Origin: an uncultured Roseobacter sp.
Lineage (GTDB): Bacteria; Pseudomonadota; Alphaproteobacteria; Rhodobacterales; Rhodobacteraceae
Direction: 5' to 3'
Length of the DNA stretch: 64,000 nucleotides
Assembly (NCBI RefSeq): GCF_947495275.1
Contig: NZ_CANLYL010000002.1
Span: 496,001 to 560,000, forward strand
Shown: piece by piece, positions 37,684 through 46,934 of the stretch
Position numbering within the stretch: the stretch's first letter is position 1
How the letters are laid out: each line of letters starts with the position of its first letter
Program-made: the position numbers and the translations under genes
The notes under the pieces: generated by a model
What the model saw: only the letters and a program-made list of their open reading frames with translations
The model's database searches: none
What the model was told of the DNA's origin: nothing

Positions 37684-38378
37684 TGGACGACGCACTTCTG
37701 GAACTGTTGCGCCGCGTCGATACGCCGACGGTCTGCAATGCGATCGAAGTGGCACAGGGCAAGCGCGGTTTCAATGATTTCACCCGTGGCACCATGCTGT
37801 GTTCCGCGCCCGAAGCCCCCGCGATTGTAGGCTACGCCCGTACGGCGCGCATTCAGGCGGTAAACCCTGCAACCGAGCCGCCCGAGATCATCAAGGCGCG
37901 CCGCATGGCCTACTACAAATACATGTCCGAAGGGCCGCGCCCGGGCGTGGCGGTTGTTCAGGATATGGATGTACCCGGTGCCATCGGGGCCTATTGGGGC
38001 GAGGTCAACACCAACATTCACAAGGCTTTTGGGCTCTCGGGCGCGTTAACGGACGGTGTCATGCGTGATCTGGGTGATCTGCCCGATGGGTTTTCGGTGG
38101 TGGCGGGTTCCATTGGGCCCAGCCATGGGTTTGTGCATGTGATCGACTTTGATCAGCCGGTTGATATTTTTGGTATGACGGTCGCGCCGGGGGCATTGGT
38201 ACATGCTGACCGGCACGGTGCTGTGGTGATCCCCGAAGCGGTTGTCCCGCATCTTGGCGAGGCCATCGCAACGCTGATGCGCTCCGAAAAGATCGTCTTT
38301 GACGCGGTCAAGGGAAAGCAGATCACTTTTGAAGACTTCGAAGCGGTCTGGGCGGCGTTTGAGGCGGCCCGGACCTGA
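37680..38378 (+). CDS. RraA-like aldolase/decarboxylase
   Basis: A 232-residue protein of the RraA/4-hydroxy-4-methyl-2-oxoglutarate aldolase family. The N-terminal VDTPTVCNAIEVAQG and the metal/phosphate loop GALTDGVMRDLGDL, with Arg-Asp, are typical, and GAYWGEVNTNIHKAFG precedes the latter. Catabolic members cleave 4-hydroxy-2-oxo acids to pyruvate or decarboxylate oxaloacetate. It starts at the ATGA overlap with the MetE-like gene and is the last gene of the plus-strand run. It may release a central metabolite at the end of the pathway. Confidence 0.85.
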   Translation: MMDDALLELLRRVDTPTVCNAIEVAQGKRGFNDFTRGTMLCSAPEAPAIVGYARTARIQAVNPATEPPEIIKARRMAYYKYMSEGPRPGVAVVQDMDVPGAIGAYWGEVNTNIHKAFGLSGALTDGVMRDLGDLPDGFSVVAGSIGPSHGFVHVIDFDQPVDIFGMTVAPGALVHADRHGAVVIPEAVVPHLGEAIATLMRSEKIVFDAVKGKQITFEDFEAVWAAFEAART

Positions 38379-38380
38379 TC

Positions 38381-39613
38381 TCAGGGTTTTGGTACCGGGG
38401 CACCGCCCTCAAAAGCATTGCCGTTCACATAGTCGCAGGGCTCTTCGCGCATTTCCAGGTGCAGCCCGCTGCCGGTGTAGGGATGCGCGCGTGCCAGATC
38501 TTCGTCAATGTCAATGCCGAGGCCGGGCGCTTGCGGCGGAGTAATGAAGCCGTTTTCCACCTGGATGCTGCTCTTGATCAGCGCGTCGTGAAAGGGCGTT
38601 TCGATGGTCTCGGCCATCAGCAGATTGGGGATTGAGGCGGCCAGATGAATATTGGCGGCCCATTCGATGGGTCCGGCATAAAGATGCGGTGCCATCTGGG
38701 CGTTGTGGACTTCTGCCATGGCCGCGACCTTCTTCATCTCCCAGATGCCGCCCGCGCGCCCCAAGGCAGGCTGCAGGATCGTTGCGGCACCGGCGCGCAG
38801 CACAGCGGCAAATTCGGCTTTGGTTGTCAGCCTCTCGCCAGTCGCTACGGGAATGCGCACGCTGCGTGCAACCTTGGCCATTTCCTCAACCGCATCCGGT
38901 GGCACCGGTTCTTCGAACCAGAGGGGTGAAAAGGGTTCCAGCGCTTGCCCCAGCCGGATCGCACCTGCGGTGGTGAATTGGCCATGGGTGCCGAAAAGCA
39001 GGTCAGCCTTGTCGCCGACAGCCGTTCGGATCGCTTTGCAAAAGGCGACGGATTGGGAGATATCGCTCATGGCGGGCATGTGGCCACCCCGCAGCGTATA
39101 AGGGCCTGCCGGGTCGAATTTGACGGCTGTGTAGCCCTTGGCGAGCATGGTCGAGGCGCTTTCAGCCGCCATCTCCGGGGATGTCCAGAAATCAGTCATG
39201 TCGTGCTCGGGTTGCGGGTAGAGATATGTGTAGGCGCGGATGCGGTCATTCATCAGCCCGCCCAAAAGCGCCCAGACCGGTCGGTTGCGGGCTTTGCCGA
39301 GAATGTCCCAGCAGGCGATTTCCAGACCCGAAAATGCGCCCATCACCGTGAGGTCGGGGCGCTGGGTGAAACCGGATGAATAGGCGCGGCGAAACATCTT
39401 TTCGATATTTTCGGGGTTTTCACCGGCCATGTGACGGGCAAAGATGTCCTCTATCACCGCGCGCATCGCCTCTGGTCCGACGGAGGAGGCGTAGCATTCG
39501 CCCCAGCCGACAATGCCGTCATCTGTCGTGAGTTTGACTAAAATCCAGTAGCGTCCACCCCAGCCGGGTGCAGGCGGGGCGGTGACGATAATGTCGAGAT
39601 CGGCGAGTTTCAT
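38381..39613 (-). CDS. Enolase-superfamily dehydratase-like protein with altered site
   Basis: A 410-residue member of the mandelate racemase/muconate lactonising group, closest in layout to galactonate dehydratase. Lid domain to about residue 125, then the barrel with AVKFDP near 168, WFEEPVPP (Glu metal ligand), ATGERLTT (Glu metal ligand) and MAPHLYAGPIEWAAN (catalytic His region). The usual first metal ligand Asp is absent: the segment reads FGTHGQFT. The Asp of the His-Asp dyad appears as Ala in ILQPALGRAGG. It converges on the accessory operon with two bases between stops. Acid-sugar dehydration is the best guess. Confidence 0.83.
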   Translation of the reverse strand: MKLADLDIIVTAPPAPGWGGRYWILVKLTTDDGIVGWGECYASSVGPEAMRAVIEDIFARHMAGENPENIEKMFRRAYSSGFTQRPDLTVMGAFSGLEIACWDILGKARNRPVWALLGGLMNDRIRAYTYLYPQPEHDMTDFWTSPEMAAESASTMLAKGYTAVKFDPAGPYTLRGGHMPAMSDISQSVAFCKAIRTAVGDKADLLFGTHGQFTTAGAIRLGQALEPFSPLWFEEPVPPDAVEEMAKVARSVRIPVATGERLTTKAEFAAVLRAGAATILQPALGRAGGIWEMKKVAAMAEVHNAQMAPHLYAGPIEWAANIHLAASIPNLLMAETIETPFHDALIKSSIQVENGFITPPQAPGLGIDIDEDLARAHPYTGSGLHLEMREEPCDYVNGNAFEGGAPVPKP

Positions 39614-39672
39614 GCGCGTTTCCTTCGAGCGGGCGGTGGCCTGAAGCCCACCTTAGGGGGCGGGCTCACCAG

Positions 39673-40764
39673 TTATCTGTCAAAGACAATGACATTGCGG
39701 CGTGCGGATCCGGATTTGGTATCAGCAATCGCCTCGTTGATCTGCTCCAGTCGCCAGCGTCCAGAGATCAACTCGTCCAGTTTCAGCCGCCCCTGCGCAT
39801 ATAAATCAACCATCCAGGGGATGTCGCGCTGGATCACCACGTCCCCCATTTTCGAGCCCACCATGCCTTGGCCCACAGCCGCCAGAATGACCGGCTCATA
39901 GCTCGATTGTGCACCGGAATGAGGCATGCCGACCATGATGACCTTTCCCCCCGTGCCCAGATAGCGCGTTGCCTGATCGTAGGCTGGAATGGCACCAACC
40001 GTCACAATGACGGCATCCGCGCCGCGCCCGCCCAAGGCATCAAAAGCCGCTTTCCAGGGTTTGTCCTGTGTTGCCAGCACGCCGTCAGTTGCGCCGAATT
40101 CTTTCGCAATCTCAAGCTTTTCGGCGCTCATATCCACCGCCACGATACGGCGCGCACCAGCGATGCGAGCCCCTTGAATCGCGTTGAGGCCAACGCCGCC
40201 AGCACCGATGACAACCACATCCTGCCCCGCCCGTAACTGGGCTGCATTCACCACGGCCCCAACGCCGGTAATCACACCGCAGGCAATCAGGGATGCGGCA
40301 TCTTTGGGAATGTTGTCGCCGATCCGCACCACCTGGTTTTGATCCACGACGACCTTTTCAGCGAAGCCTCCAGTAGCCATCGCCTGATGCAGTTTACCGC
40401 CCTCAGCCGTCTTGATCGGTCCGTGATCGCCGTCATAAGGCGTATCACAAAGCGTTGGTTTGCCGCCCGCGCAATTGCCACAGGTGCCGCAGGCGCGGAT
40501 CAGGGTGACGACCACGCTGTCGCCCTCCTTGAGACCGCGCACGGCATCGCCGGTTTTGCTGACAACTCCCGCCGCTTCGTGTCCGTAGACAGCCGGCAGC
40601 GAACCACCCCAGGCCCCCTCAGCGTAGGAAATATCCGAATGGCAGATGGCTACCGCATCCAGCGTTACTTCGACTTCGCCTAATTTGGGCGGCCGCAGCT
40701 GGATATCCTCGATTTCAAGTGGGGCGCCAAAGGCCCGACAGACGGCAGCTTTTATGGTTTGCAT
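39673..40764 (-). CDS. Zinc-dependent alcohol dehydrogenase
   Basis: A 363-residue medium-chain alcohol dehydrogenase of the class III-like branch. Catalytic zinc region AICHSDISYAEGAWG with GHEAAGVV, structural zinc cysteines in CGTCGNCAGGKPTLC, Rossmann motif VIGAGGVGLNAIQ and a cofactor-binding Asp in VAVDMS, so NAD is likely. ATG 40764 is chosen because it begins the conserved N-terminal strand; reading from 40842 adds 26 basic residues of low plausibility. It lies 59 bases before the enolase-superfamily gene. Its substrate is probably an alcohol or aldehyde of the neighbouring pathway. Confidence 0.9.
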   Translation of the reverse strand: MQTIKAAVCRAFGAPLEIEDIQLRPPKLGEVEVTLDAVAICHSDISYAEGAWGGSLPAVYGHEAAGVVSKTGDAVRGLKEGDSVVVTLIRACGTCGNCAGGKPTLCDTPYDGDHGPIKTAEGGKLHQAMATGGFAEKVVVDQNQVVRIGDNIPKDAASLIACGVITGVGAVVNAAQLRAGQDVVVIGAGGVGLNAIQGARIAGARRIVAVDMSAEKLEIAKEFGATDGVLATQDKPWKAAFDALGGRGADAVIVTVGAIPAYDQATRYLGTGGKVIMVGMPHSGAQSSYEPVILAAVGQGMVGSKMGDVVIQRDIPWMVDLYAQGRLKLDELISGRWRLEQINEAIADTKSGSARRNVIVFDR

Positions 40765-40869
40765 GAGGCGGCTGACTTTCCTTTGAGCGCGGGCGCGGTT
40801 GAACATTGCGACGAACCTGCCCCTATGCCGATGCGCGTGCAAGCATCATCACGACACCAGATGTCGCTG

Positions 40870-42087
40870 TTATTCCGTATTCATTGCGGTCCTTTGTTTT
40901 GGCCAGAAGGTCACAAAGACGCATAATCCCAATGCGATAAGCGCCGCCGAGAGCAGGAAAGGAGCGCCGGGCAGGTAAAGCGGTGCGGTGCTTGATGTGA
41001 AACTGGCGAAGACGCTGGTCATCATCATGGGCGACAGAATCATCGCCAGTGCGCTGGCGGAGGTCAGTGCCCCCTGTAGCTCGCCCTGTGCATCCTTGCC
41101 GACGGCTTTGGACATGATCCCTTGCAGCGCCGGGGTGATGACCGCCGCCAGGGCGGCCAGCGGCGTCAGGATCAGAGCAACCGTGCCATTGGCGACAAAT
41201 GCAAGCGCCATAAATGCTGCAATATCAAAGAGATGCCCGTAAAGAACCGTGCCTCTTTCGCCAAGTACACGCAAAACAAACCGGATCATGCCGCCTTGGA
41301 CGATGGCCAGCATGATCCCGAAAAGCGCGAGACTCAGACCAATTGTGGAGGGATCCCATCCAAATCGCTCCTTGCCGAAATACGACCAGATTGCCGGGTA
41401 GACGATGAAAGCGACCTGATACAGGAAGTAGACCAGAAGCAGGGGCCGCAGGCCGGGCAGTTTACCCAACTGGCGAATGCTGCCCCATGGATTGGCGCGC
41501 GACCATCGAAAGGGGCGGCGAATCGCGTCTGTGACCGTTTCGCGCAGGATGAAGTAGCCAAAAATCGCGTTGATGGCGGCGAGTGCCGCGGCGGCGTAGA
41601 AGGGGGCTCTGGTGCCGTATTCGCCAAGTAATCCTCCCAGCAATGGTCCAAGGACAAAACCAACGCCAAAGGCGGCACCGACCAGTCCGAAATTTGCCGC
41701 GCGATCTTCGGGGCCGGAGATATCGGCCATATAGGCGTTGGCCGTTGATTGCGTGGCCGCGGTAATGCCGCCAATCACGCGCCCTAACAGTAGAATGAAA
41801 ATGCTGCCCGCCACCGCCATTACCAGATAGTCCAATGTCATGACGACGAGCGAGAGCAGCAGCACGGGTCTGCGGCCAAACCGGTCCGACAAGCCACCGA
41901 TGATCGGGCCAAAGATGAATTGCATCAGCGCAAAGGTGGTGGAGAGCACGCCGCCCCAAAGCGCGGCCTTGCTCAGTCCGGTACCCTGAACCTCCTGTAT
42001 CAGATCCGGCATGACGGGAACGATCAGACCAATCCCCATCGCATCCAGCATGACGGTGATGAGGATGAAAAGAACTGCGGGGCGCAT
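40870..42087 (-). CDS. MFS transporter, TetA-like
   Basis: A 405-residue major facilitator with 12 predicted spans. [18 protein letters not shown] opens the first helix, and [17 protein letters not shown] is the signature loop between helices 2 and 3, as in TetA-type exporters. A second charged loop, WPKQRTAMN, closes the C terminus. ATG 42087 is preferred to GTG 42090. Its start is four bases from the pcaB stop. Export of a drug, or uptake/export of an aromatic acid as the pca neighbours suggest, cannot be distinguished. Confidence 0.9.
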   Translation of the reverse strand: MRPAVLFILITVMLDAMGIGLIVPVMPDLIQEVQGTGLSKAALWGGVLSTTFALMQFIFGPIIGGLSDRFGRRPVLLLSLVVMTLDYLVMAVAGSIFILLLGRVIGGITAATQSTANAYMADISGPEDRAANFGLVGAAFGVGFVLGPLLGGLLGEYGTRAPFYAAAALAAINAIFGYFILRETVTDAIRRPFRWSRANPWGSIRQLGKLPGLRPLLLVYFLYQVAFIVYPAIWSYFGKERFGWDPSTIGLSLALFGIMLAIVQGGMIRFVLRVLGERGTVLYGHLFDIAAFMALAFVANGTVALILTPLAALAAVITPALQGIMSKAVGKDAQGELQGALTSASALAMILSPMMMTSVFASFTSSTAPLYLPGAPFLLSAALIALGLCVFVTFWPKQRTAMNTE

Positions 42088-42090
42088 CAC

Positions 42091-43416
42091 TCAGAGCGCC
42101 CGAACCCGTTCGGCGAACCGGAGCGCGTCCGCTGGTGCTTGACCAAGTTGCGCGTCGGGCTGGAAAAGAGATTTGGGCAAGTCGGAGTGCTTCGCCAGGG
42201 CAAGTTCGGCAAGCGTCTTTCCTGTGCGGGTCACTTCGGCACAAAGCACCCTGACTTCGTTTTTTGCGGCGGGACGCGGCATTTTCGCGCATAGTGCAAA
42301 ACTGAGCTTTTCGGCGTGGATCAACCCAAGGCCGCTTTGCAGCGATGACGCCATGTTTTGGGCGTTGGGTTGAAGCGTACCCGATAGCGCAGATGCTTGT
42401 TGAAGTGCCGCCGCGCAGGTCAGCGCAATCTGCGGTATCACCATCCATTCAGTGAACCAGCAAGCCCCATCACGCTGAAATTGATGTGACGTGGCATTGT
42501 GCAAACCCGCAGTCAGCCCCGCCATCTGGTAGGAAAGGGCTGTCAGTACGGAAGGCCCAACCGGGTTTTGTTTCTGCGGCATTGTCGAAGACGCACCGGT
42601 CTCGCCCAGGGAGACCTCCTGTAGCTCTGTTGCAGCCATCCCGGTCAGGGTTTGCCCCATACTTCCCAGTTGCGCCGTGACCTGCGTCATCCAACCCGCG
42701 ATCCGCAATAGCGGGCCGCGATCCGTGTGCCAGGAGCGGCCCGGATCCCGCAGCCCCAGACCATCGGCAAGGGCGGTTCGGAGTGCCGGTGCGCTCTCGC
42801 CCAAGGCAGAAGCGGTCCCAGTTGCGCCTGACAAAGAGACCCACAGGCTGTATTTGCGCACCTCGGGCAGAGCGTCCAGCGCGTCCAGCAATGGCGCGCC
42901 CCAGGCAGCAACAACGGCGCCCCAGCTTGTAGGCGTCGCCTGCTGCCCATAGGTGCGTGCGGCCATCGGCAAGTCGGCAAAGGCTTCTGCCTGACGACCG
43001 AGGTTTTCAAGGACCCTGCGCAACTCAGCCTCGGCCAGGGTCAGTGCCTGACGTAAGCGCAGCATCAACCCGGTGTCTATGATATCCTGCGACGTCGCTC
43101 CCCAATGCAGATACTGGGCGTGTTCGGGCGCATTCATTTCCGCCTGAAAGGCCGCCACCAGCCCCGGTACGGACACGCCGTTTTCACCGGTGGCTTTCGC
43201 CAGCGCGCCTGGGTCAATTTGTATTTCGAGCGTGGCACGATGAATGGCGGCGGCACTGATCTCAGGGATCAAACCAAGCTGCCCCTGCGCTTTTGCCAGT
43301 GCCCCTTCAACCAACAACATCGCACGTATGCTGGCACTGTCAGAAAAGAGCCGCCCGGTTTCGCCAGTGGGGAAAAGTTGAGAAAAGAGAGGGCTGTCAA
43401 AAACGCTTGCAGCCAT
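42091..43416 (-). CDS. pcaB: 3-carboxy-cis,cis-muconate cycloisomerase
   Basis: A 441-residue member of the fumarase/aspartase superfamily, acting in the protocatechuate branch of the beta-ketoadipate pathway. It has HWGATSQDIIDTG near residue 105, ARTYGQQATP near 155 and the signature loop ASSTMPQKQNPVGPSV, as in bacterial PcaB. It lies 33 bases after pcaD in the same orientation. Protocatechuate dioxygenase (pcaHG) and pcaC are not in the window. Confidence 0.92.
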   Translation of the reverse strand: MAASVFDSPLFSQLFPTGETGRLFSDSASIRAMLLVEGALAKAQGQLGLIPEISAAAIHRATLEIQIDPGALAKATGENGVSVPGLVAAFQAEMNAPEHAQYLHWGATSQDIIDTGLMLRLRQALTLAEAELRRVLENLGRQAEAFADLPMAARTYGQQATPTSWGAVVAAWGAPLLDALDALPEVRKYSLWVSLSGATGTASALGESAPALRTALADGLGLRDPGRSWHTDRGPLLRIAGWMTQVTAQLGSMGQTLTGMAATELQEVSLGETGASSTMPQKQNPVGPSVLTALSYQMAGLTAGLHNATSHQFQRDGACWFTEWMVIPQIALTCAAALQQASALSGTLQPNAQNMASSLQSGLGLIHAEKLSFALCAKMPRPAAKNEVRVLCAEVTRTGKTLAELALAKHSDLPKSLFQPDAQLGQAPADALRFAERVRAL

Positions 43417-43449
43417 GTTCAGAGAAATTCGGGCAATTGAGCGGTGACG

Positions 43450-44238
43450 TCAGACATGACCGACCTCTCTGAGAAATCTCGTCAGGATCGCGCCATATTC
43501 CTCGGGCTGTTCCACGCAAGGCAAATGGCCCGCCTTTCGAATGATGTGAAACTGGCTCCCGGGGATCAGATCCACGGTTTCTCTCACAAGATCGGGTGGG
43601 GTGGAGCCGTCTTCAGCGCCTGCAATGCCGAGCGTTGGCAGGCGAAGACTGGCTGTGGCGGTGTAGAAATCTGTCCCTGAAATGGCCGCAGAGCATCCTA
43701 TGTAGCCTACGTCCTCCTGCCGCGTCAGCATGTTGCGCCAAAGCTCAAGCGCTGGCGTCGCACGGAAACTCCTGGAAAACCAGCGCTCCATCACAGCATC
43801 GGCGAGCCTTTCAATGCCGCCTTTTTCGACATCCCGAATGCGTTCTGACCAGATATCCGGCGTCCCGATTTTGGCAGCGGTGTTCGACAGCACCATCGCC
43901 CGGATCAGGTCCAATCGTTTGACGGCCAGCCCCTGCGCGATCATTCCGCCGATGGAAAGGCCCACAAAGACGCACTCCCGGACATCAAGATGATCGAGCA
44001 GTCTTTCTGCATCGGTAACCAGTGCGCCCATGGAATAGGGGTGGGGTGGACAACTTGAAAGACCATGGCCCCGTTTGTCATAGCGAATGATGCGAAGACC
44101 TTCGGGCAGGTAGGGCAGGATCGGGTCCCACAGCCTCAGATCGGTGCCCAGCGAGTTTGCAAACACGACCGTTGCGCCATCATCTGGCCCATCCACGCGG
44201 TAGTGCAACCGCACGTCACCTAGATCGAGCATATTCAT
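43450..44238 (-). CDS. pcaD: 3-oxoadipate enol-lactonase
   Basis: A 262-residue alpha/beta hydrolase that hydrolyses 3-oxoadipate enol-lactone. Nucleophile Ser is in VGLSIGGMIAQG near residue 95, the acid Asp region is GAEDGSTPPDL near 213, and the catalytic His is in IRKAGHLPCVEQPEE. The oxyanion segment is VFANSLGTDLRLWD. Overlaps the upstream threonine-dehydratase-like gene as ATGA and precedes pcaB, which supports the assignment against other hydrolases. Confidence 0.9.
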   Translation of the reverse strand: MNMLDLGDVRLHYRVDGPDDGATVVFANSLGTDLRLWDPILPYLPEGLRIIRYDKRGHGLSSCPPHPYSMGALVTDAERLLDHLDVRECVFVGLSIGGMIAQGLAVKRLDLIRAMVLSNTAAKIGTPDIWSERIRDVEKGGIERLADAVMERWFSRSFRATPALELWRNMLTRQEDVGYIGCSAAISGTDFYTATASLRLPTLGIAGAEDGSTPPDLVRETVDLIPGSQFHIIRKAGHLPCVEQPEEYGAILTRFLREVGHV

Positions 44239-45242
44239 GCAGCGCTTTCCCTTTTTTGCTGCGAAGCTGGATCATCAAGCGCAAGCGCGCGCGCAAAGAC
44301 GTCGTTATCGACATTGCCACCCGAGATCGTGACGATAACATCATCGCCTTCGATCTCATGGCCATGAAACAGAGCGGCTGCCAGTGCCACCGCGCCGCCC
44401 GGCTCGGCCACGACCTTGAGCCGGTTGAACGCAAGGGCGACAGCGCGCAAGGCGTCCTCTTCGCTGATGACAATACCGGGGCCAGCCAATCGTGCCAATA
44501 TCGGGAATGTCAGGACGCCCGGTTGCGGAGTGATGATCGCGTCGCACAGGCTGCCCGATTGGGTCGCGTTTCGTTCGATCCGCCCCGACCGGAGTGAGCG
44601 CGCGACATCGTCGAACCCTTCCGGTTCTGCCGGACGCATGCGCAGCCCCGGAGCCTCTGCCTCAAGTGCAAGGGCAATGCCCGACGAAAAGCCACCGCCA
44701 CCGCAACAGACGATAACGTCTGCCTTGGAAATGCCTTGCTCAGCGGCCTGTTCGGCAATCTCCAGCCCGGCTGTCCCTTGCCCGGCGATGACCTGCGGTT
44801 CGTCAAAGGGTTTGATCAGGGTCAGGCCACGCTGCGCTGAAAGCGTATCTCCCAAGGCATCCCGGTCCTCCCCGGCGGCCCGGTCATAGAGCACAACCTC
44901 CGCTCCCAGGGCTTTGGTATTCTCGATTTTCACGCGCGGGGCATCTTGCGGCATAATGATGACTGCGCTGACACCATGCGCGCGGGCCGCCAGGGCCACT
45001 CCCTGCGCGTGATTGCCGCTGGAAAAGGCAATGACGCCGCGCGCGCGCGCGTCTTCGGGAAGGGCTGACACCGCAGACCACGCGCCGCGAAATTTGAAAC
45101 TGCCGGTTTGCTGCAGACATTCCGCCTTTACCCAGACCCGGCGTCCAGCGATCTCGTCCAGAAAGGGGGAAGACAGCAGCGGTGTCCTGCGGGCATGCCC
45201 TTCAAGACGCTGTGCCGCTGCTCTGATCATTTCTATGTTCAT
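44235..45242 (-). CDS. Threonine/serine dehydratase-like PLP enzyme
   Basis: A 335-residue fold-type II PLP enzyme. The PLP Lys is in TGSFKFRGA near residue 50, with SSGNHAQGVALAA following, the phosphate-binding glycine loop CCGGGGFSSGIAL near 185 and the C-terminal TISGGNVDND. It lacks the ACT regulatory domain of biosynthetic IlvA, so it is catabolic or acts on another hydroxy-amino acid such as 3-hydroxyaspartate. Translationally coupled (ATGA) both to the alpha/beta hydrolase before it and to pcaD after it. Confidence 0.87.
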   Translation of the reverse strand: MNIEMIRAAAQRLEGHARRTPLLSSPFLDEIAGRRVWVKAECLQQTGSFKFRGAWSAVSALPEDARARGVIAFSSGNHAQGVALAARAHGVSAVIIMPQDAPRVKIENTKALGAEVVLYDRAAGEDRDALGDTLSAQRGLTLIKPFDEPQVIAGQGTAGLEIAEQAAEQGISKADVIVCCGGGGFSSGIALALEAEAPGLRMRPAEPEGFDDVARSLRSGRIERNATQSGSLCDAIITPQPGVLTFPILARLAGPGIVISEEDALRAVALAFNRLKVVAEPGGAVALAAALFHGHEIEGDDVIVTISGGNVDNDVFARALALDDPASQQKRESAA

Positions 45243-46063
45243 GGCAATGCCTCAATCCAGGTTTGTAGTGCGGCGACGGACTCGGGTTCATCCAGAAATG
45301 GAATATGCCCTCTGCCGGGGACGGTCACACTGATCATATCAGGACGTCTGCGCCCCATTTCGAGAAACGTTTCGGCGCTCAACAGATTGGAGTTCTCCCC
45401 CCTTATACACGCCAATGGCAGCCCTTCCAAAGCATCGAAATAGGGCCAGAGGTCGGGAGCCGCCTGCGCGCCCAATGCCTCGACCGCGTTGCGCAATTTT
45501 GGATCGTAGGTGATCTCCAGCCCATCATCTGTTTCGCGAAAATGCTTGTAGGCTTCCTCAAGCCACCGGTTTTGCGGAACATCGATGAAGCCCGGCGAAT
45601 TTTGCGCCAGAATATGCGCTGCGTCGGCATGGGTTTTAGCCGATGGATTGCGTCCCAAGTAGCCGGAGATGAACTTTAGTCCCTCCGCTTCGATCACCGG
45701 TCCAATGTCGTTCAGCGCCACGCCGGTCAACCGGTCCTTGGCTCCCATCGCAAGGCCCATGGCGTTCAGACCCCCGCGGGATGTTCCGATGATCGCGGTT
45801 TTTTCGACCTGCAGATGGTCCAGCAGTTCCAGCGCATCGCGGCACTCAACCGGCAAAGCGTAGTTTTGCCAGTTCTGATCCCAATCGGAATATCCGCGTC
45901 CGCGGTAATCCATTTTGATCAGCCGCAGGTTTCGAAGATGTGGCGTGACATAGTCGAAATCTGCGGTTGTGCGGGTCAACCCTGCAAGGCAGAGCACCGG
46001 ACGCCCTTCGCCTTCGTCGGTATAGTGAAGCCACAACCCGTCTGATGCTTTGAATCGCGCCAC
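45239..46063 (-). CDS. Alpha/beta-fold hydrolase
   Basis: A 274-residue hydrolase of the epoxide hydrolase/lactonase type. The oxyanion region is VLCLAGLTRTTADFD, the nucleophile Ser is in IIGTSRGGLNAMG near residue 98, and the catalytic His is in GRGHIPFLDEP near 255. GTG 46063 overlaps the TAG of the upstream dehalogenase by one base. The unusual Arg after the nucleophile (GTSRGG) suggests a specialised pocket. Substrate unknown; lactone or ester hydrolysis in aromatic or hydroxy-acid breakdown is consistent with the neighbours. Confidence 0.88.
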   Translation of the reverse strand: MARFKASDGLWLHYTDEGEGRPVLCLAGLTRTTADFDYVTPHLRNLRLIKMDYRGRGYSDWDQNWQNYALPVECRDALELLDHLQVEKTAIIGTSRGGLNAMGLAMGAKDRLTGVALNDIGPVIEAEGLKFISGYLGRNPSAKTHADAAHILAQNSPGFIDVPQNRWLEEAYKHFRETDDGLEITYDPKLRNAVEALGAQAAPDLWPYFDALEGLPLACIRGENSNLLSAETFLEMGRRRPDMISVTVPGRGHIPFLDEPESVAALQTWIEALP

Positions 46064-46749
46064 TAGAGACCTGCCAATCGTGGGATGCCAGAGAGGTCAT
46101 CGAGGATGTGGTGTGGAGTCCAGGGCAGACGGTCCACCGGATCGCCCCCCCGATTAACCCAGGCGGTGGTAAAACCATAACCGGTCGCACAACCCGCATC
46201 CCACCCATTGGAGGAAACGAACAGAACCTCTTCTTTGGCGCAGCCAAATCGTTTTTCGACAAGGTCGTAAACCTGCCAATCGGGTTTGAAAACGCCAACT
46301 GCCTCGACCGAGAGCGTGTCGTCCAGAACATCAGCAATGCCAGCGGAGGTTACGGCACCCTGCAACATATCGGGCGAGCCGTTGGACAGGATTGCTGTCT
46401 GTAATCCGCCTGCTTTCAGACTGTGCAACATGGCAGGCACTTCCGCGTAGCTTTCCAGCTCCCAGTAGAGCGCCAGCAATCTTTCACGTAAAGCCGCATC
46501 GCCGTGCAGGCCGGTCTTTTCCAGCGCCCAATCCAGCCCGTCCTGCGTGACTTTCCAGAAATCGTCATGGGCGCTCGCCACGGCGCGCAGCCATGTGTAT
46601 TGTAGCTGCTTCAGGCGCCAATGTTCCGCCAGCGCGGGCCAGGTGTCTGATAGTTGCGCGAAATCGGGTTCAGCCGCTGCCTGTCTTGCCGCCGCTGCCA
46701 CGTCAAACAATGTGCCGTAAGCGTCAAAAACGCAGGTCGTTACTGGCAT
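46063..46749 (-). CDS. Haloacid dehalogenase, type II
   Basis: A 228-residue HAD-superfamily hydrolase. Nucleophile Asp8 is in FDAYGTLFD, then the Ser/Asn motif ILSNGSPDML near residue 118, Lys in VGVFKPDWQVYDLV near 150, and SSNGWDAGCATGYG near 175, the acid pair region of L-2-haloacid dehalogenases. It probably hydrolyses (S)-2-haloacids to (R)-2-hydroxyacids, although other small phosphate or halide substrates are possible. It heads a minus-strand run of coupled genes and is divergent from the FKBP gene. Confidence 0.9.
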   Translation of the reverse strand: MPVTTCVFDAYGTLFDVAAAARQAAAEPDFAQLSDTWPALAEHWRLKQLQYTWLRAVASAHDDFWKVTQDGLDWALEKTGLHGDAALRERLLALYWELESYAEVPAMLHSLKAGGLQTAILSNGSPDMLQGAVTSAGIADVLDDTLSVEAVGVFKPDWQVYDLVEKRFGCAKEEVLFVSSNGWDAGCATGYGFTTAWVNRGGDPVDRLPWTPHHILDDLSGIPRLAGL

Positions 46750-46934
46750 GGTGATACCCTCTCCGGCAGTCTCTTGTCTCAGAGTGTCACGGCTCTGCCC
46801 GACCGAAAAGTCCCAAATTCAGAATTTCGGGTTTACTCGCTGGGCCAACATGGGCAATTTGTTCACATCTTCAGGAGAACCCGTGCAGACACGCGGCCTC
46901 CGCCATTCTTTCCCAGAACATGATCGGAATTTTG

